NCBI RefSeq assembly: GCF_900289115.1
Contig: NZ_LT985196.1
Location: forward strand, 332,439 to 396,438
Source: Janibacter massiliensis
GTDB taxonomy: Bacteria > Actinomycetota > Actinomycetes > Actinomycetales > Dermatophilaceae
DNA: 64,000 bases
Direction of reading: 5' to 3'
Positions 7,680-15,472 of this stretch are shown one piece after another. The notes under the pieces are model-generated. The model saw only the letters and a program-made list of their open reading frames with translations. It searched no databases and was not told the origin of the DNA. Position 1 is the first letter of the stretch; each line of letters opens with the position of its first letter. Made by a program: the position numbers and the translations under genes.

Positions 7680-8620
7680 GGTGCGGAAGTCTCCCCCATC
7701 CCGGCGCCGGCGTCGTCGTCCGCCGCGTCGAGCACGCGCCGGAGCTCGTCCGCAGCGGGGCCCGGCAGGCGGCCCGCCGACCCCGCGCGGCGGGCCGTCG
7801 CCCGGGCCAGGGCCAGGTAGGTCGCGCGGATGTCGGGCGACTCCTGCGTGAGCGCGGCGAGGTGGTCGGCGACGGTGCCGGCGTCGCCGCGGGCGACGGG
7901 ACCGGTGAGCGCGGCATCGCCGGCCCTCAGGGCGTTGTCGAGGCTCGCGGACAGCAGCGGCCGGAGCATCGTCGCCGGGTCCTCGATGCCCGTCCCGCGG
8001 AGGATCTCCATCGCCTGCGCGACGAGGGTGACGAGGTGGTTCGAGCCGTGGGCGAGCGCGGCGTGGTAGCTGATCCGCTCGGCGTCGGGCACCCAGACCG
8101 GCTCGCCGCCCATCTCGAGCACGAGCGCCTCCGCGACCGGTCGCAGGTCCCCCGCGCAGGTGATCCCGAACGGGCAACCACGCAGCCGCTCCAGGTCGAG
8201 GGAGGTGCCCGTGAACGTCATCGCCGGGTGCAGCGCGAGACCGACGACGCCGAGCGCCCCCGCGGGGTCGAACGGCGCCAGGCCGTGACGCCCGGAGGTG
8301 TGGACGAGGATCCGACCCTCCCCCAGGGCGCCCGTGGCCACCAGGCCGGCGACGAGGTCGGCGAGGACGTCGTCCGGCACGGCGAGGAGGACGAGGTCGG
8401 CGTCCGCGACGACCTCGTCGGCGGTGCGGACCGGCACCCCCGGCAGCAGGGCCTCGGCCCGGGTGCGCGAGGCCTCGGACACGGCCGACACGGCGACGAC
8501 GTCGTGCCCGGCGACCCGCAGGGCGGCCCCGAGCACGGCCCCGACCCGCCCGGCCCCGACGACGCCGACCCGGAGTCGGGCGGGGACCCGGTGGGCCCGG
8601 CCGGTCGCGTGCTCGCTCAC
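7676..8620 (-). CDS. Rossmann-like/DUF2520 domain dehydrogenase-type protein
   Basis: 314 residues from GTG 8620. The N-terminal Rossmann fold has the NAD(P) glycine motif VGVVGAGRVGAVLGAAL near residue 20 and VLLAVPDDVL at a second strand. The C-terminal all-helical DUF2520 domain includes HPAMTF, CPFGITCAGD and AALAHGSNHLVTL. The architecture resembles ketopantoate reductase and pyrroline-5-carboxylate reductase, and it is coupled to panC by a GTGA overlap, so a role in pantoate or pantothenate metabolism is a reasonable inference. In Mycobacterium the same pair is Rv3603c-panC (recalled). The frame extends further upstream, but that part is antisense to the surface-protein leader. Confidence 0.85.
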   Translation of the reverse strand: MSEHATGRAHRVPARLRVGVVGAGRVGAVLGAALRVAGHDVVAVSAVSEASRTRAEALLPGVPVRTADEVVADADLVLLAVPDDVLADLVAGLVATGALGEGRILVHTSGRHGLAPFDPAGALGVVGLALHPAMTFTGTSLDLERLRGCPFGITCAGDLRPVAEALVLEMGGEPVWVPDAERISYHAALAHGSNHLVTLVAQAMEILRGTGIEDPATMLRPLLSASLDNALRAGDAALTGPVARGDAGTVADHLAALTQESPDIRATYLALARATARRAGSAGRLPGPAADELRRVLDAADDDAGAGMGETSAP

Positions 8621-8676
8621 CGTCCCATCATGCCCGGGGGGTTGTCCCTCGCGCCTCCCTGCCCTAGGGTCCTCGT

Positions 8677-8694
8677 CATTACCCGTGAGTAATG
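8677..8694. promoter_or_regulatory. Palindromic operator candidate ahead of surface protein
   Basis: CATTAC-CCGTGA-GTAATG: two perfect 6-bp arms around a 6-bp centre, 20 bp upstream of the ATG at 8715 and in a 94-bp divergent intergenic region. The size and AT-containing arms in a GC-rich background resemble TetR-type operators. I cannot name the regulator, and none is encoded beside it. Confidence 0.5.
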
Positions 8695-8714
8695 CTTCCC
8701 TCGGAGGGATCCTG

Positions 8715-9665
8715 ATGAGCTTTCGCCGCCCCACGTCCGCGATCGGCGCCACCGTCCTGACGCTCGCCGCGTCGAGCATCGCCGTCGCCGGCGCGGCCTC
8801 GCCCGCGCACGCCGACCAGGTCACGAAGGACCTCACCTACGACTGCAATTTCGACGTGCTCGGGGTCGGTGACGCGGGCAACAGCACGGTGAAGGTGTCG
8901 GTGACGGCCGACATCCCGAGCACGCCGCTCCAGGTCGGCACGGCGGCTCCCCGGGTCCCGGTCCAGGCGGTCGTGACCATCCCCGACGACCGTCGCGTCG
9001 CGCTCTACGACCTCCTGGCCGTCCGGTCCGTCGACGCGCCCGACGCCGAGACGGCGACGGCCGCCGTCGACCTGAACAAGGACGGCATCGTGACGAGCGC
9101 CGACGTCCTCGTCGGGGACACGACCGTCAAGGCCCCGCTCACGGCCCCGGTCACGCTCGTGCCCGCCTCCGGTGACTTCGACGTCACCGCCTCGGGGTCG
9201 ACCGAGAGCTTCACCCCGACGACGGAGGGTGAGCTCGCGATCGAGGTCGGCGACTTCACGGGCTTCATCCGGGGCTTCTCGAGCGCGGACGGCACGAACT
9301 ACAAGACGAACATCAAGCTCCGCTGCACGAACACGTCCGCGGACGCCTCGATCGGCGCCTTCACCGTCGAGGCTGCGCCGGTGGACGAGCCGGCGCCCGC
9401 GCCCGAGCCCGCGCCCGAGCCGGGGGACGAGCCCGCGCCCGAGCCGACGGACGAGCCCGCCGCGGCGCCCACCGACCAGCCGACCGAGACGCCCCAGGAC
9501 GGCGGCGCGGAAGCAGCTCCGCCCACGCCTTCCGTGGTGAACACCGGCTCCGGCGCCGACGGTGACGGGTACCTCGTGCTCGGCGGGTTCGCCGCGGCCG
9601 GCAGCCTCGTGGCCGGTGGTCTGCTCGGCGCCGCCAGCCGCCGCCGCAAGGACGCCGCGCACTGA
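8715..9665 (+). CDS. Secreted cell-surface protein with C-terminal sorting-type anchor (DUF6801-like)
   Basis: 316 residues from ATG 8715 (GGAGGGATCCTG ribosome site). It has a Sec signal peptide ending near SPAHADQ, then a beta-rich domain starting TKDLTYDCNFDVLG, which resembles the DUF6801 family. The acidic loop DLNKDGIVTSADV (about residue 120) matches a dockerin/EF-hand calcium site. A Pro/Glu-rich stalk (PEPAPEPGDEPAPEPTDE) leads to SVVNTGSG, a hydrophobic stretch and RRRKDAAH. That tripartite tail is a sortase signal with a non-canonical VVNTG in place of LPxTG. A sortase gene follows 47 bp downstream, so covalent wall attachment is likely. The function of the folded domain is unknown. 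Confidence 0.75.
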   Translation: MSFRRPTSAIGATVLTLAASSIAVAGAASPAHADQVTKDLTYDCNFDVLGVGDAGNSTVKVSVTADIPSTPLQVGTAAPRVPVQAVVTIPDDRRVALYDLLAVRSVDAPDAETATAAVDLNKDGIVTSADVLVGDTTVKAPLTAPVTLVPASGDFDVTASGSTESFTPTTEGELAIEVGDFTGFIRGFSSADGTNYKTNIKLRCTNTSADASIGAFTVEAAPVDEPAPAPEPAPEPGDEPAPEPTDEPAAAPTDQPTETPQDGGAEAAPPTPSVVNTGSGADGDGYLVLGGFAAAGSLVAGGLLGAASRRRKDAAH

Positions 9666-9671
9666 CCCCGT

Positions 9672-9691
9672 CTCGCGCTCGCCACCGCGAG
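9672..9691 (+). terminator. Small hairpin between surface protein and sortase genes
   Basis: CTCGCG at 9672-9677 pairs with CGCGAG at 9686-9691 around an 8-nt loop, 7 nt after the surface-protein stop. No T-run follows, so it is more likely an attenuating or mRNA-stabilising hairpin than a full terminator. It could explain unequal expression of substrate and sortase. Confidence 0.35.
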
Positions 9692-9712
9692 CATGATGCG
9701 ACGACCACCGAC

Positions 9713-10489
9713 GTGGACCCCGATGGACGGCCCGGCGTCCCGGTCACGCGCGCGGAGGCGAGCCGACGGCGTCGCTCGTCGGCTCGCCTCGGCTGGCTGG
9801 CCGTCGTCGCCACCATCGTCGGGCTGACGCTCGCCAACGTGGTGGCGTACCGAGCCGCCGAGGGCGGGGGCACCCCCACCCCGGGTACGTACGTCGCGCC
9901 GTCGGAGATCGAGGCGTCCCCACCCTCGACGTCGACGTCCACGGCACCGACCCGCACGGCGCGCAGCCGGGCGGTCGACCCCGCCACCGGGGATCGTCGC
10001 ACGGCGTCGGCCGCCACCGGAGCCACGATCGCCGTGACGCCCGGGAACGTCACGGTGACCGCGCGAGGCGGTCGGGTCCTCGTGGACACCGGAGTGGTCC
10101 CGACCTACCTGGCGGCCGGGGGCGAGCTCGCGCCCCCGGCGGGCACCGCGGGCTGGTACGCCGAGCGCGGATGGCCCAGGCCCGGCGAGCCGGGGGCCTC
10201 GATCCTCGTCGGACACGTCGACCAGGGCGGCCGGCCCGACGTCTTCTGGAACCTCCCGCAAGCAACGGCCGGGGACCGGGTGTCGGTGCGCGACGCATCC
10301 GGCAGGTCGGTCGACTTCCGGGTCGTGAGGTCGCAGGCCATGGCCAAGACCCAGGTGCCGAAGGACACGACGATCTGGGACTGGAAGAACCCGCGGCCGC
10401 TCCTGCGGCTCATCACCTGCGACCCGACGACGCCGATCAACGCCGGGCACTACGAGGGGAACTGGGTCGTCTGGGCCGAGCCGGTCTGA
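9713..10489 (+). CDS. Class E/F-type sortase
   Basis: 258 residues from GTG 9713. One N-terminal transmembrane anchor (LGWLAVVATIVGLTLANVVAY) is followed by a Ser/Thr/Pro linker and the sortase beta-barrel. The catalytic His168 lies in ILVGHVDQGG and Cys236 in RLITCDPTT. A C-terminal Arg is not obvious in the usual spacing. The short, single-anchor actinobacterial build and the GHVD motif fit class E/F enzymes, which attach proteins to the wall. The gene immediately upstream encodes its probable substrate, so they form a dedicated pair inserted between two backbone genes. Confidence 0.85.
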   Translation: MDPDGRPGVPVTRAEASRRRRSSARLGWLAVVATIVGLTLANVVAYRAAEGGGTPTPGTYVAPSEIEASPPSTSTSTAPTRTARSRAVDPATGDRRTASAATGATIAVTPGNVTVTARGGRVLVDTGVVPTYLAAGGELAPPAGTAGWYAERGWPRPGEPGASILVGHVDQGGRPDVFWNLPQATAGDRVSVRDASGRSVDFRVVRSQAMAKTQVPKDTTIWDWKNPRPLLRLITCDPTTPINAGHYEGNWVVWAEPV

Positions 10490-10500
10490 CCGAGGGTCAG
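10486..10500. terminator. Bidirectional hairpin over convergent stop codons
   Basis: CTGACC (10486-10491), GAG loop, GGTCAG (10495-10500). The sortase stop and the DUF3180 stop both lie inside the arms, so one small hairpin could end both transcripts. No T-tract. Confidence 0.45.
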
Positions 10501-11024
10501 GCGGGGTCGAGATCCTCGGGGCCCAGGCCGACCGCCACGCCGGGTCCGCGGGGGTCGTCGTCGTTCTCGTCGGCGCGCACCCGGCACCACCGCTGCACGA
10601 CGAGGCCGGCGACGAGAAGCACGAACGCCGACCCCGCCGCGAGGGCGGCACGGGCGAGGATCGGCCGGAACGGGGCGAAGCCGGCGTCGGGCAGCAGCGC
10701 GAGGGCCTGGCCCGCCCACACCCCCGTGAGGACCGACCCGGTGAGGATGGCCGCCTGCGCGAGCGCGAGGGTCCGCGTCGCGCGCAGGGGGTCGATGCGG
10801 CGCCGGACGGGCGCCGACCGGTCGTCCCGGCGCTGCCACGAGCGCACGCCCCAGCCGTACCCGACGACGACCCCGGCGGCACCGAGGTGGAAGAGGATCG
10901 TCATCCACGGCACCCGGCCGGGGATGGTCCCCTGCCGGAGGAGCAGGTGCCACACGACGCCGACGACGAGCGCGACGACGGCGGCGATCCACGCTGCCAG
11001 GCGCCCGCTGATCCCGGACCTCAC
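10497..11024 (-). CDS. DUF3180 membrane protein
   Basis: 175 residues from GTG 11024, with four predicted transmembrane segments: a first pair near residues 8-25 and 35-58, and a second pair near 85-105 and 120-145. The family is restricted to actinobacteria and conserved at the end of the fol operon (Rv3605c position, recalled). Its function is unknown. The start overlaps the folBK stop by four bases (GTGA), so it is translationally coupled to folate synthesis; whether it acts in that pathway is not established. Confidence 0.8.
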   Translation of the reverse strand: MRSGISGRLAAWIAAVVALVVGVVWHLLLRQGTIPGRVPWMTILFHLGAAGVVVGYGWGVRSWQRRDDRSAPVRRRIDPLRATRTLALAQAAILTGSVLTGVWAGQALALLPDAGFAPFRPILARAALAAGSAFVLLVAGLVVQRWCRVRADENDDDPRGPGVAVGLGPEDLDPA

Positions 11025-11923
11025 GGGACGTCCTCGAGCGCGCGCACCGCGGAGGCGTCGAGCCCCTCGAGCAGCTCCCGGACGGACAGGGTCCGTCCGC
11101 CGGTCGCGAGCGCCGCGCGCGGGTCGGCGTCGAGCCACGGCACCAGGACGAACGCCCGCTCGTGCGCCCGCGGGTGCGGCAGGACGAGGTCACCGTCGAG
11201 CAGCGCGAGCGAGGCGGGGTCGTCGGGGTGGCCGTGCTGGACGAGGTCGAGGTCGAGGGTGCGCGCTCCCCAGCGAACCTCGCGCGTGCGCCCGGCCGCA
11301 GCCTCGATCTCGTGGAGGCGGCGCATGAGGTGGGTGGGACCGAGGGCGGTCGTGCCGACGACGACGGCGTTGAGGTAGTCCGGCTGCGGGACGCCGCCCA
11401 CCGGGTCCGTCTCGAACAACGCCGACCGGCCGGTGACGGTGACGAACGACGACAGGCGGGCGATCGCGTCCTCCAGCACCGCGCGGCGGTCGCCGAGGTT
11501 GGAGCCGAGGGCGATGACGACGGGGTGGCGGCCCGGCGCCTCGAGCGAGACGGAGACGTCCCCGAAGGGCACCCCGACCGGGGCCTGCGGCTTGTGCACC
11601 GTCACCCTGGCCCGTTCGACGAACGGTCGCCGCACGACGTCGGCGAGAATGCGCGCCGCGAGGGTCTCGACGAGGTCGAGCGCGCCGTCCTGCACCCGCT
11701 GGATGACCTCCGCGGCGACGTCGGCGTAGCTCACGGTGAGCGCGAGGTCGTCGGCCGCGGCGGCGGCAGCGGCGTCGACGTCGTACTCCACGTCGACGAC
11801 GAACTCCTGGCCCGCCTCCTTCTCGCTGGGCAGCACCCCGTGGTGCCCCCGGGCCCGGACGCCGCTGAGGACGATCGTCGTCAGGCCCGGCATCGCGCCG
11901 TCGGCGCCCGTCCGCGCCGTCAT
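11021..11923 (-). CDS. folBK: Fused dihydroneopterin aldolase and HPPK
   Basis: 300 residues from ATG 11923. Residues 1-125 or so are FolB (LSGVRARGHHGVLPSEKEAGQ, the aldolase signature) and residues 130-300 are FolK (VIALGSNLGDR, then FETDPVGGVPQPDYLNAV and RWGARTLDLDLVQHG). FolB cleaves dihydroneopterin and FolK pyrophosphorylates the product for FolP. In mycobacteria the two are separate adjacent genes, so this is a fusion. ATGA overlap with folP upstream and GTGA overlap with DUF3180 downstream. Confidence 0.93.
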   Translation of the reverse strand: MTARTGADGAMPGLTTIVLSGVRARGHHGVLPSEKEAGQEFVVDVEYDVDAAAAAAADDLALTVSYADVAAEVIQRVQDGALDLVETLAARILADVVRRPFVERARVTVHKPQAPVGVPFGDVSVSLEAPGRHPVVIALGSNLGDRRAVLEDAIARLSSFVTVTGRSALFETDPVGGVPQPDYLNAVVVGTTALGPTHLMRRLHEIEAAAGRTREVRWGARTLDLDLVQHGHPDDPASLALLDGDLVLPHPRAHERAFVLVPWLDADPRAALATGGRTLSVRELLEGLDASAVRALEDVP

Positions 11924-12786
11924 CGGGCACCGCTGGCGGTCAGCAGTGCCTGCGTGACGTCGAAGGCGTCGACCGTCGCGGGCACGTCGTGGACCCGCAC
12001 GGCCCACGCGCCGGCGCGCATCGACGCCGCGGACACGACCGCCGTCGCGACGTCCCGGGCGTCGACGGGCCGCAGGTCGTGCGGCGCGACCTCGCCCGTC
12101 GCGGGGTCGACCGGTCGCCCGACGGAGCCGAGGAAGCGCTTGCGGGAGGCCCCGACGAGCACGCGCGATCCCGTCGCGACGAAGCGGTCGAGCGCGGCGA
12201 GCAGCTGCCAGTTGTGCTCGGCCGTCTTCGAGAACCCGATCCCGGGATCGAGGACGAGCCGTGCCGGGTCGACCCCGGCGCCGACGAGCGCCCGGACGCG
12301 GCCGTCGAGCTCGGCGAGGACGTCGGTGACGACGTCGTCGTACTCGGCGAGGTTCTGCATCGTCGCGCTGTGCGCCCGCCAGTGCATGACGACGAAGGGG
12401 ACGTCGAGCGAGGCGACGGTCCCGGGCATCACCGGGTCCGCGAGGCCGCCGCTCACGTCGTTGACGATGCCCGCGCCGACCCCGACGCAGGCCCGCGCGA
12501 CCCTGGCCCGGGTCGTGTCGATCGACACCTTGATCCCCTCGGCCGCGAGCGCCTCGACGACGGGCACGACCCGGCGCAGCTCCTCCGCCTCGTCGACGCG
12601 GGCCGCCCCGGGGCGGGTCGACTCGCCGCCGACGTCGACCAGATCCGCGCCCTGCGCGACGAGCCGCCGGCCGTGCTCGACCGCCGCCTCCGTCGTCGCG
12701 TGCTCGCCGCCGTCGCTGAAGCTGTCCGGGGTGACGTTGAGGATCCCCATGACGAGGGGACGACGCACGGGTCCGGCATCGCTCAT
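11920..12786 (-). CDS. folP: Dihydropteroate synthase
   Basis: 288 residues from ATG 12786. MGILNVTPDSFSDGG is the first DHPS signature and VDVGGESTRPGA the second. SIDTTRA, GIVNDVSGG and the pterin-site LVLDPGIGFSKTAEHN also match, as does the Ser-Arg-Lys motif VLVGASRKRFLG that binds the pyrophosphate. It condenses p-aminobenzoate with 6-hydroxymethyl-dihydropterin pyrophosphate and is the sulfonamide target. Full length TIM barrel. ATGA overlaps join it to the membrane protein upstream and folBK downstream. The frame continues far upstream only as antisense or shadow sequence. Confidence 0.95.
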   Translation of the reverse strand: MSDAGPVRRPLVMGILNVTPDSFSDGGEHATTEAAVEHGRRLVAQGADLVDVGGESTRPGAARVDEAEELRRVVPVVEALAAEGIKVSIDTTRARVARACVGVGAGIVNDVSGGLADPVMPGTVASLDVPFVVMHWRAHSATMQNLAEYDDVVTDVLAELDGRVRALVGAGVDPARLVLDPGIGFSKTAEHNWQLLAALDRFVATGSRVLVGASRKRFLGSVGRPVDPATGEVAPHDLRPVDARDVATAVVSAASMRAGAWAVRVHDVPATVDAFDVTQALLTASGAR

Positions 12787-14834
12787 CGCGCGAGCACCTC
12801 CCTCGCGGTGGCCGCGGGCTCCGCGCGCCGACGGCCCGGGAAGAGCTGCCGCAGCGGCGGGACCACGAGGAAGCCCTCGGCCTCGCCCATGGCGAACCCG
12901 ACCCGGACGACGTCCCCGACGCGGGGGTAGACGACGAACCGGGGCGTCCACTCCGGCTCGAACTTCGCGTTGAAGGTGTAGAGGCTCTCCAGCTGGAACC
13001 ACCGGTTGCCCCACACGAGGGAGCCGCGGAAGAGCTTCGTCAGCGGGCCGGCCCCGAGCTTCTGGCCCCGCTCGAAGGTGCTGCGGAACATCGCGAAGTT
13101 CAAGGACACCCGCCGGATCCCGAACCGGGGCGCCTGCTCGAGGGCCTCGACGATGAGCAGCTCGTTGATGCCCGGGGCGGCGTCCCGGGAGCGCCGCATG
13201 AGGTCGAGGCTCATGCCGTCCGAGCCCCAGGGCGCGAACTGGAGGAAGCCGTGGGTGACGCCGTCCTTCGTCGCGGCGATGACGAGCGCGTCGGGGTCGC
13301 GCGGGTCGAGGACCCGGCTGGTGGCCATCGAGAATCCGCGCTCGGTGCCCGCCCCGCGCCACGCCGCGGCGTCGCGGACGGCCTGACGGCGGATCTCCTC
13401 CGAGGCGTCGCGGACGCGGAACATGTGGGTGCGGTACCCCAGCCGTCGCACCCGCCCGACCATCTGCCGCACGTTGCGCATCGATCGACCCTCGAGGTCG
13501 AAGCGCCCCGTCTCGACGATCGCCTCGTCCCCGAGCTCGAGGACCTGGAAGCCGGTCTCGCGCACCCACGTCCGGCCCGCACGCTCGGAGCACCCGAGGA
13601 CCGCCGGGGTCCACCCGTGCTCGTCGGCGACGGCGAGGAACGCCGCGATCGCCCCCGGCCAGGCCTCGGGATCGCCGACCGGGTCGCCCCCGGCGAGCAT
13701 GACGCCCTGGACCACCCGGTAGCAGATGCCCGCCTTGCCGGACTCGGACCACACGACGGACTTGTCGCGGCGGGTGGCGAAGTACCCGAGCGAGTCGGGG
13801 TGCTCCGCGAGCAGCCGGCGGATGCGGGCGTCGTCGTCGTCGGAGAGGGTCGCCGGCTGGTTGGCCGAGCGGAAGAAGGTCCACGCGACGGACAGGAGCG
13901 TGAGGACGCCGAGGCCGAGGTTGAGGCCGTACGAGGCGAGCTCGGTCCGGTGACGGGCCTGATCGAACGTCAACCCCCCGTCGATGCCGACGAGTCCGAG
14001 CGCCACGTGGCGGGCGACCGTCACGCTCCCCGGCCATCCCCCGACGAGGGCCCGGTCGTTGACGGCGAGGTAGGCCGACCCGAGGGCGATCGACAGCGGC
14101 ACGAGGGTGAGGACCGTCCAGAGGGCGTCCCAGCGGTCGCGCGGGTCAGGCTGCGCCGTGAACTGACGGCGGTAGACCACGAGCAGGACGAGCCCGACGA
14201 CGCTGAGGACGAGGGCGACCGGGGCGAGCTGCCGGCCGTGGGCGAGCTGGAGGAGGATGCTGGCGACGGTCAGCCCGGTGGCGAGCGCCCAGGCCCGCCG
14301 CTTGCGCCGTCCGAGCGAGTGCGCGAGCAGGAGCAGCGCCAGCCCGGTGACGACGGTGGCGGCGGCCGCGGCATCGCTGAGCAGGCCGGGGACGGCGGTC
14401 GTGACGTCGTACAGCCGCACCCGCCAGGAGTGGATCGTCCCGCTGACGATGTCGAGGAAGGCGATGGCGTAGACGAGCCAGGCGATCCGGCGCGGCGCCC
14501 TCGAGGGGTGGAGGAAGCGATCGAGCAGCCGCCCGTCGGGCCCGTGGCCGGACCCCCGCTCGCGGGAGGCGGCGTCCATCGCCGCGACGAGATCGCGCTG
14601 CTCCCGGCGCGGTCGGCGGGTGCTCGGCGGCTGCGCCGCATCGACCCGGGCCCGGTGCGCGCGGGCGATCGCCCGGCCGCGTTCCCACGTGGCCCGGGCG
14701 ACCTCCCGCTCGGCCTCCTCCAGGGAGGCACCGCGGGCGAGGGCCGCCTGAAGGACGGCCTCCCGCTCGACGCGCCGCCGGCGACGCCGGGCCCGCTGGG
14801 ACTCTGCCTCGAGGAGGGGCAGGTCCTCCGTCAC
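12783..14834 (-). CDS. MprF/LysX-like membrane protein with DUF2156 lysyltransferase-type domain
   Basis: 683 residues from GTG 14834. A basic, helical N-terminal segment of about 120 residues ([16 protein letters not shown]) is followed by six or so transmembrane segments (residues 125-320) and a C-terminal DUF2156 double-GNAT domain ([66 protein letters not shown]). This domain transfers an aminoacyl group from tRNA to phosphatidylglycerol in MprF and LysX. No tRNA-synthetase domain is present, unlike LysX. It sits between folE and folP with 4-nt overlaps on both sides, an insertion relative to the mycobacterial operon. The substrate is unproven. Confidence 0.8.
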   Translation of the reverse strand: MTEDLPLLEAESQRARRRRRRVEREAVLQAALARGASLEEAEREVARATWERGRAIARAHRARVDAAQPPSTRRPRREQRDLVAAMDAASRERGSGHGPDGRLLDRFLHPSRAPRRIAWLVYAIAFLDIVSGTIHSWRVRLYDVTTAVPGLLSDAAAAATVVTGLALLLLAHSLGRRKRRAWALATGLTVASILLQLAHGRQLAPVALVLSVVGLVLLVVYRRQFTAQPDPRDRWDALWTVLTLVPLSIALGSAYLAVNDRALVGGWPGSVTVARHVALGLVGIDGGLTFDQARHRTELASYGLNLGLGVLTLLSVAWTFFRSANQPATLSDDDDARIRRLLAEHPDSLGYFATRRDKSVVWSESGKAGICYRVVQGVMLAGGDPVGDPEAWPGAIAAFLAVADEHGWTPAVLGCSERAGRTWVRETGFQVLELGDEAIVETGRFDLEGRSMRNVRQMVGRVRRLGYRTHMFRVRDASEEIRRQAVRDAAAWRGAGTERGFSMATSRVLDPRDPDALVIAATKDGVTHGFLQFAPWGSDGMSLDLMRRSRDAAPGINELLIVEALEQAPRFGIRRVSLNFAMFRSTFERGQKLGAGPLTKLFRGSLVWGNRWFQLESLYTFNAKFEPEWTPRFVVYPRVGDVVRVGFAMGEAEGFLVVPPLRQLFPGRRRAEPAATAREVLAR

Positions 14835-15472
14835 GAACGGCCCCCGAGCATGAGCGACATCGCCTCGGCGCGCGTGGCCGGGTCGCGCAGCTGCCCCCGG
14901 ACGGCCGAGGTGACCGTCGAGGCGCCCGGCTTGCGGATGCCGCGCATGGACATGCACAGGTGCTCGGCCTGGACGACGACGAGAACGCCTTGCGCGTCGA
15001 GGTGCCGGACGAGCGCGTCGGCGACCTGGCTCGTGAGCCGTTCCTGGACCTGCGGTCGGCGGGCGTACAGCTCGACGAGCCGGGCGATCTTGCTCAGGCC
15101 GGTCACCCGACCGTTCGGCGCGGGGATGTACCCGACGTGGGCGACGCCGTGGAAGGGCACGAGGTGGTGCTCGCACACGCTGTACAGCTCGATGTCCCGG
15201 ACCACGATGAGCTCGTCGTGCTCGATCTCGAAGGTCGTGGAGAGAACCTCCGCCGGGTCGGCGCGCAGCCCCGCGAAGATCTCCGCGTAGGAGCGGGCGA
15301 CCCGGGCCGGGGTGTCCCGCAGACCGTCACGGTCGGGGTCCTCGCCGACGGCCAGGAGGATCTCCCGGACGGCCGCCTCGATGCGCGGCAGGTCGACCTC
15401 CCGCGCCGTGTCGACCTGCTGGGCCGTGTCGACCTCGTGCGCCGCGTCCGCTCCCGGGTCAGCGGGGCCCAT
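14831..15472 (-). CDS. folE: GTP cyclohydrolase I (FolE, type IA)
   Basis: 213 residues from ATG 15472. The zinc ligands are in [11 protein letters not shown] and EHLCMSMRG, and [20 protein letters not shown] and [12 protein letters not shown] are family signatures. It converts GTP to dihydroneopterin triphosphate, the first step of folate synthesis. The first 25 residues are an acidic, non-conserved lead-in with repeated VDTA units. Its start overlaps the end of ftsH by 14 nt, and its stop overlaps the next gene by GTGA. Confidence 0.95.
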   Translation of the reverse strand: MGPADPGADAAHEVDTAQQVDTAREVDLPRIEAAVREILLAVGEDPDRDGLRDTPARVARSYAEIFAGLRADPAEVLSTTFEIEHDELIVVRDIELYSVCEHHLVPFHGVAHVGYIPAPNGRVTGLSKIARLVELYARRPQVQERLTSQVADALVRHLDAQGVLVVVQAEHLCMSMRGIRKPGASTVTSAVRGQLRDPATRAEAMSLMLGGRS

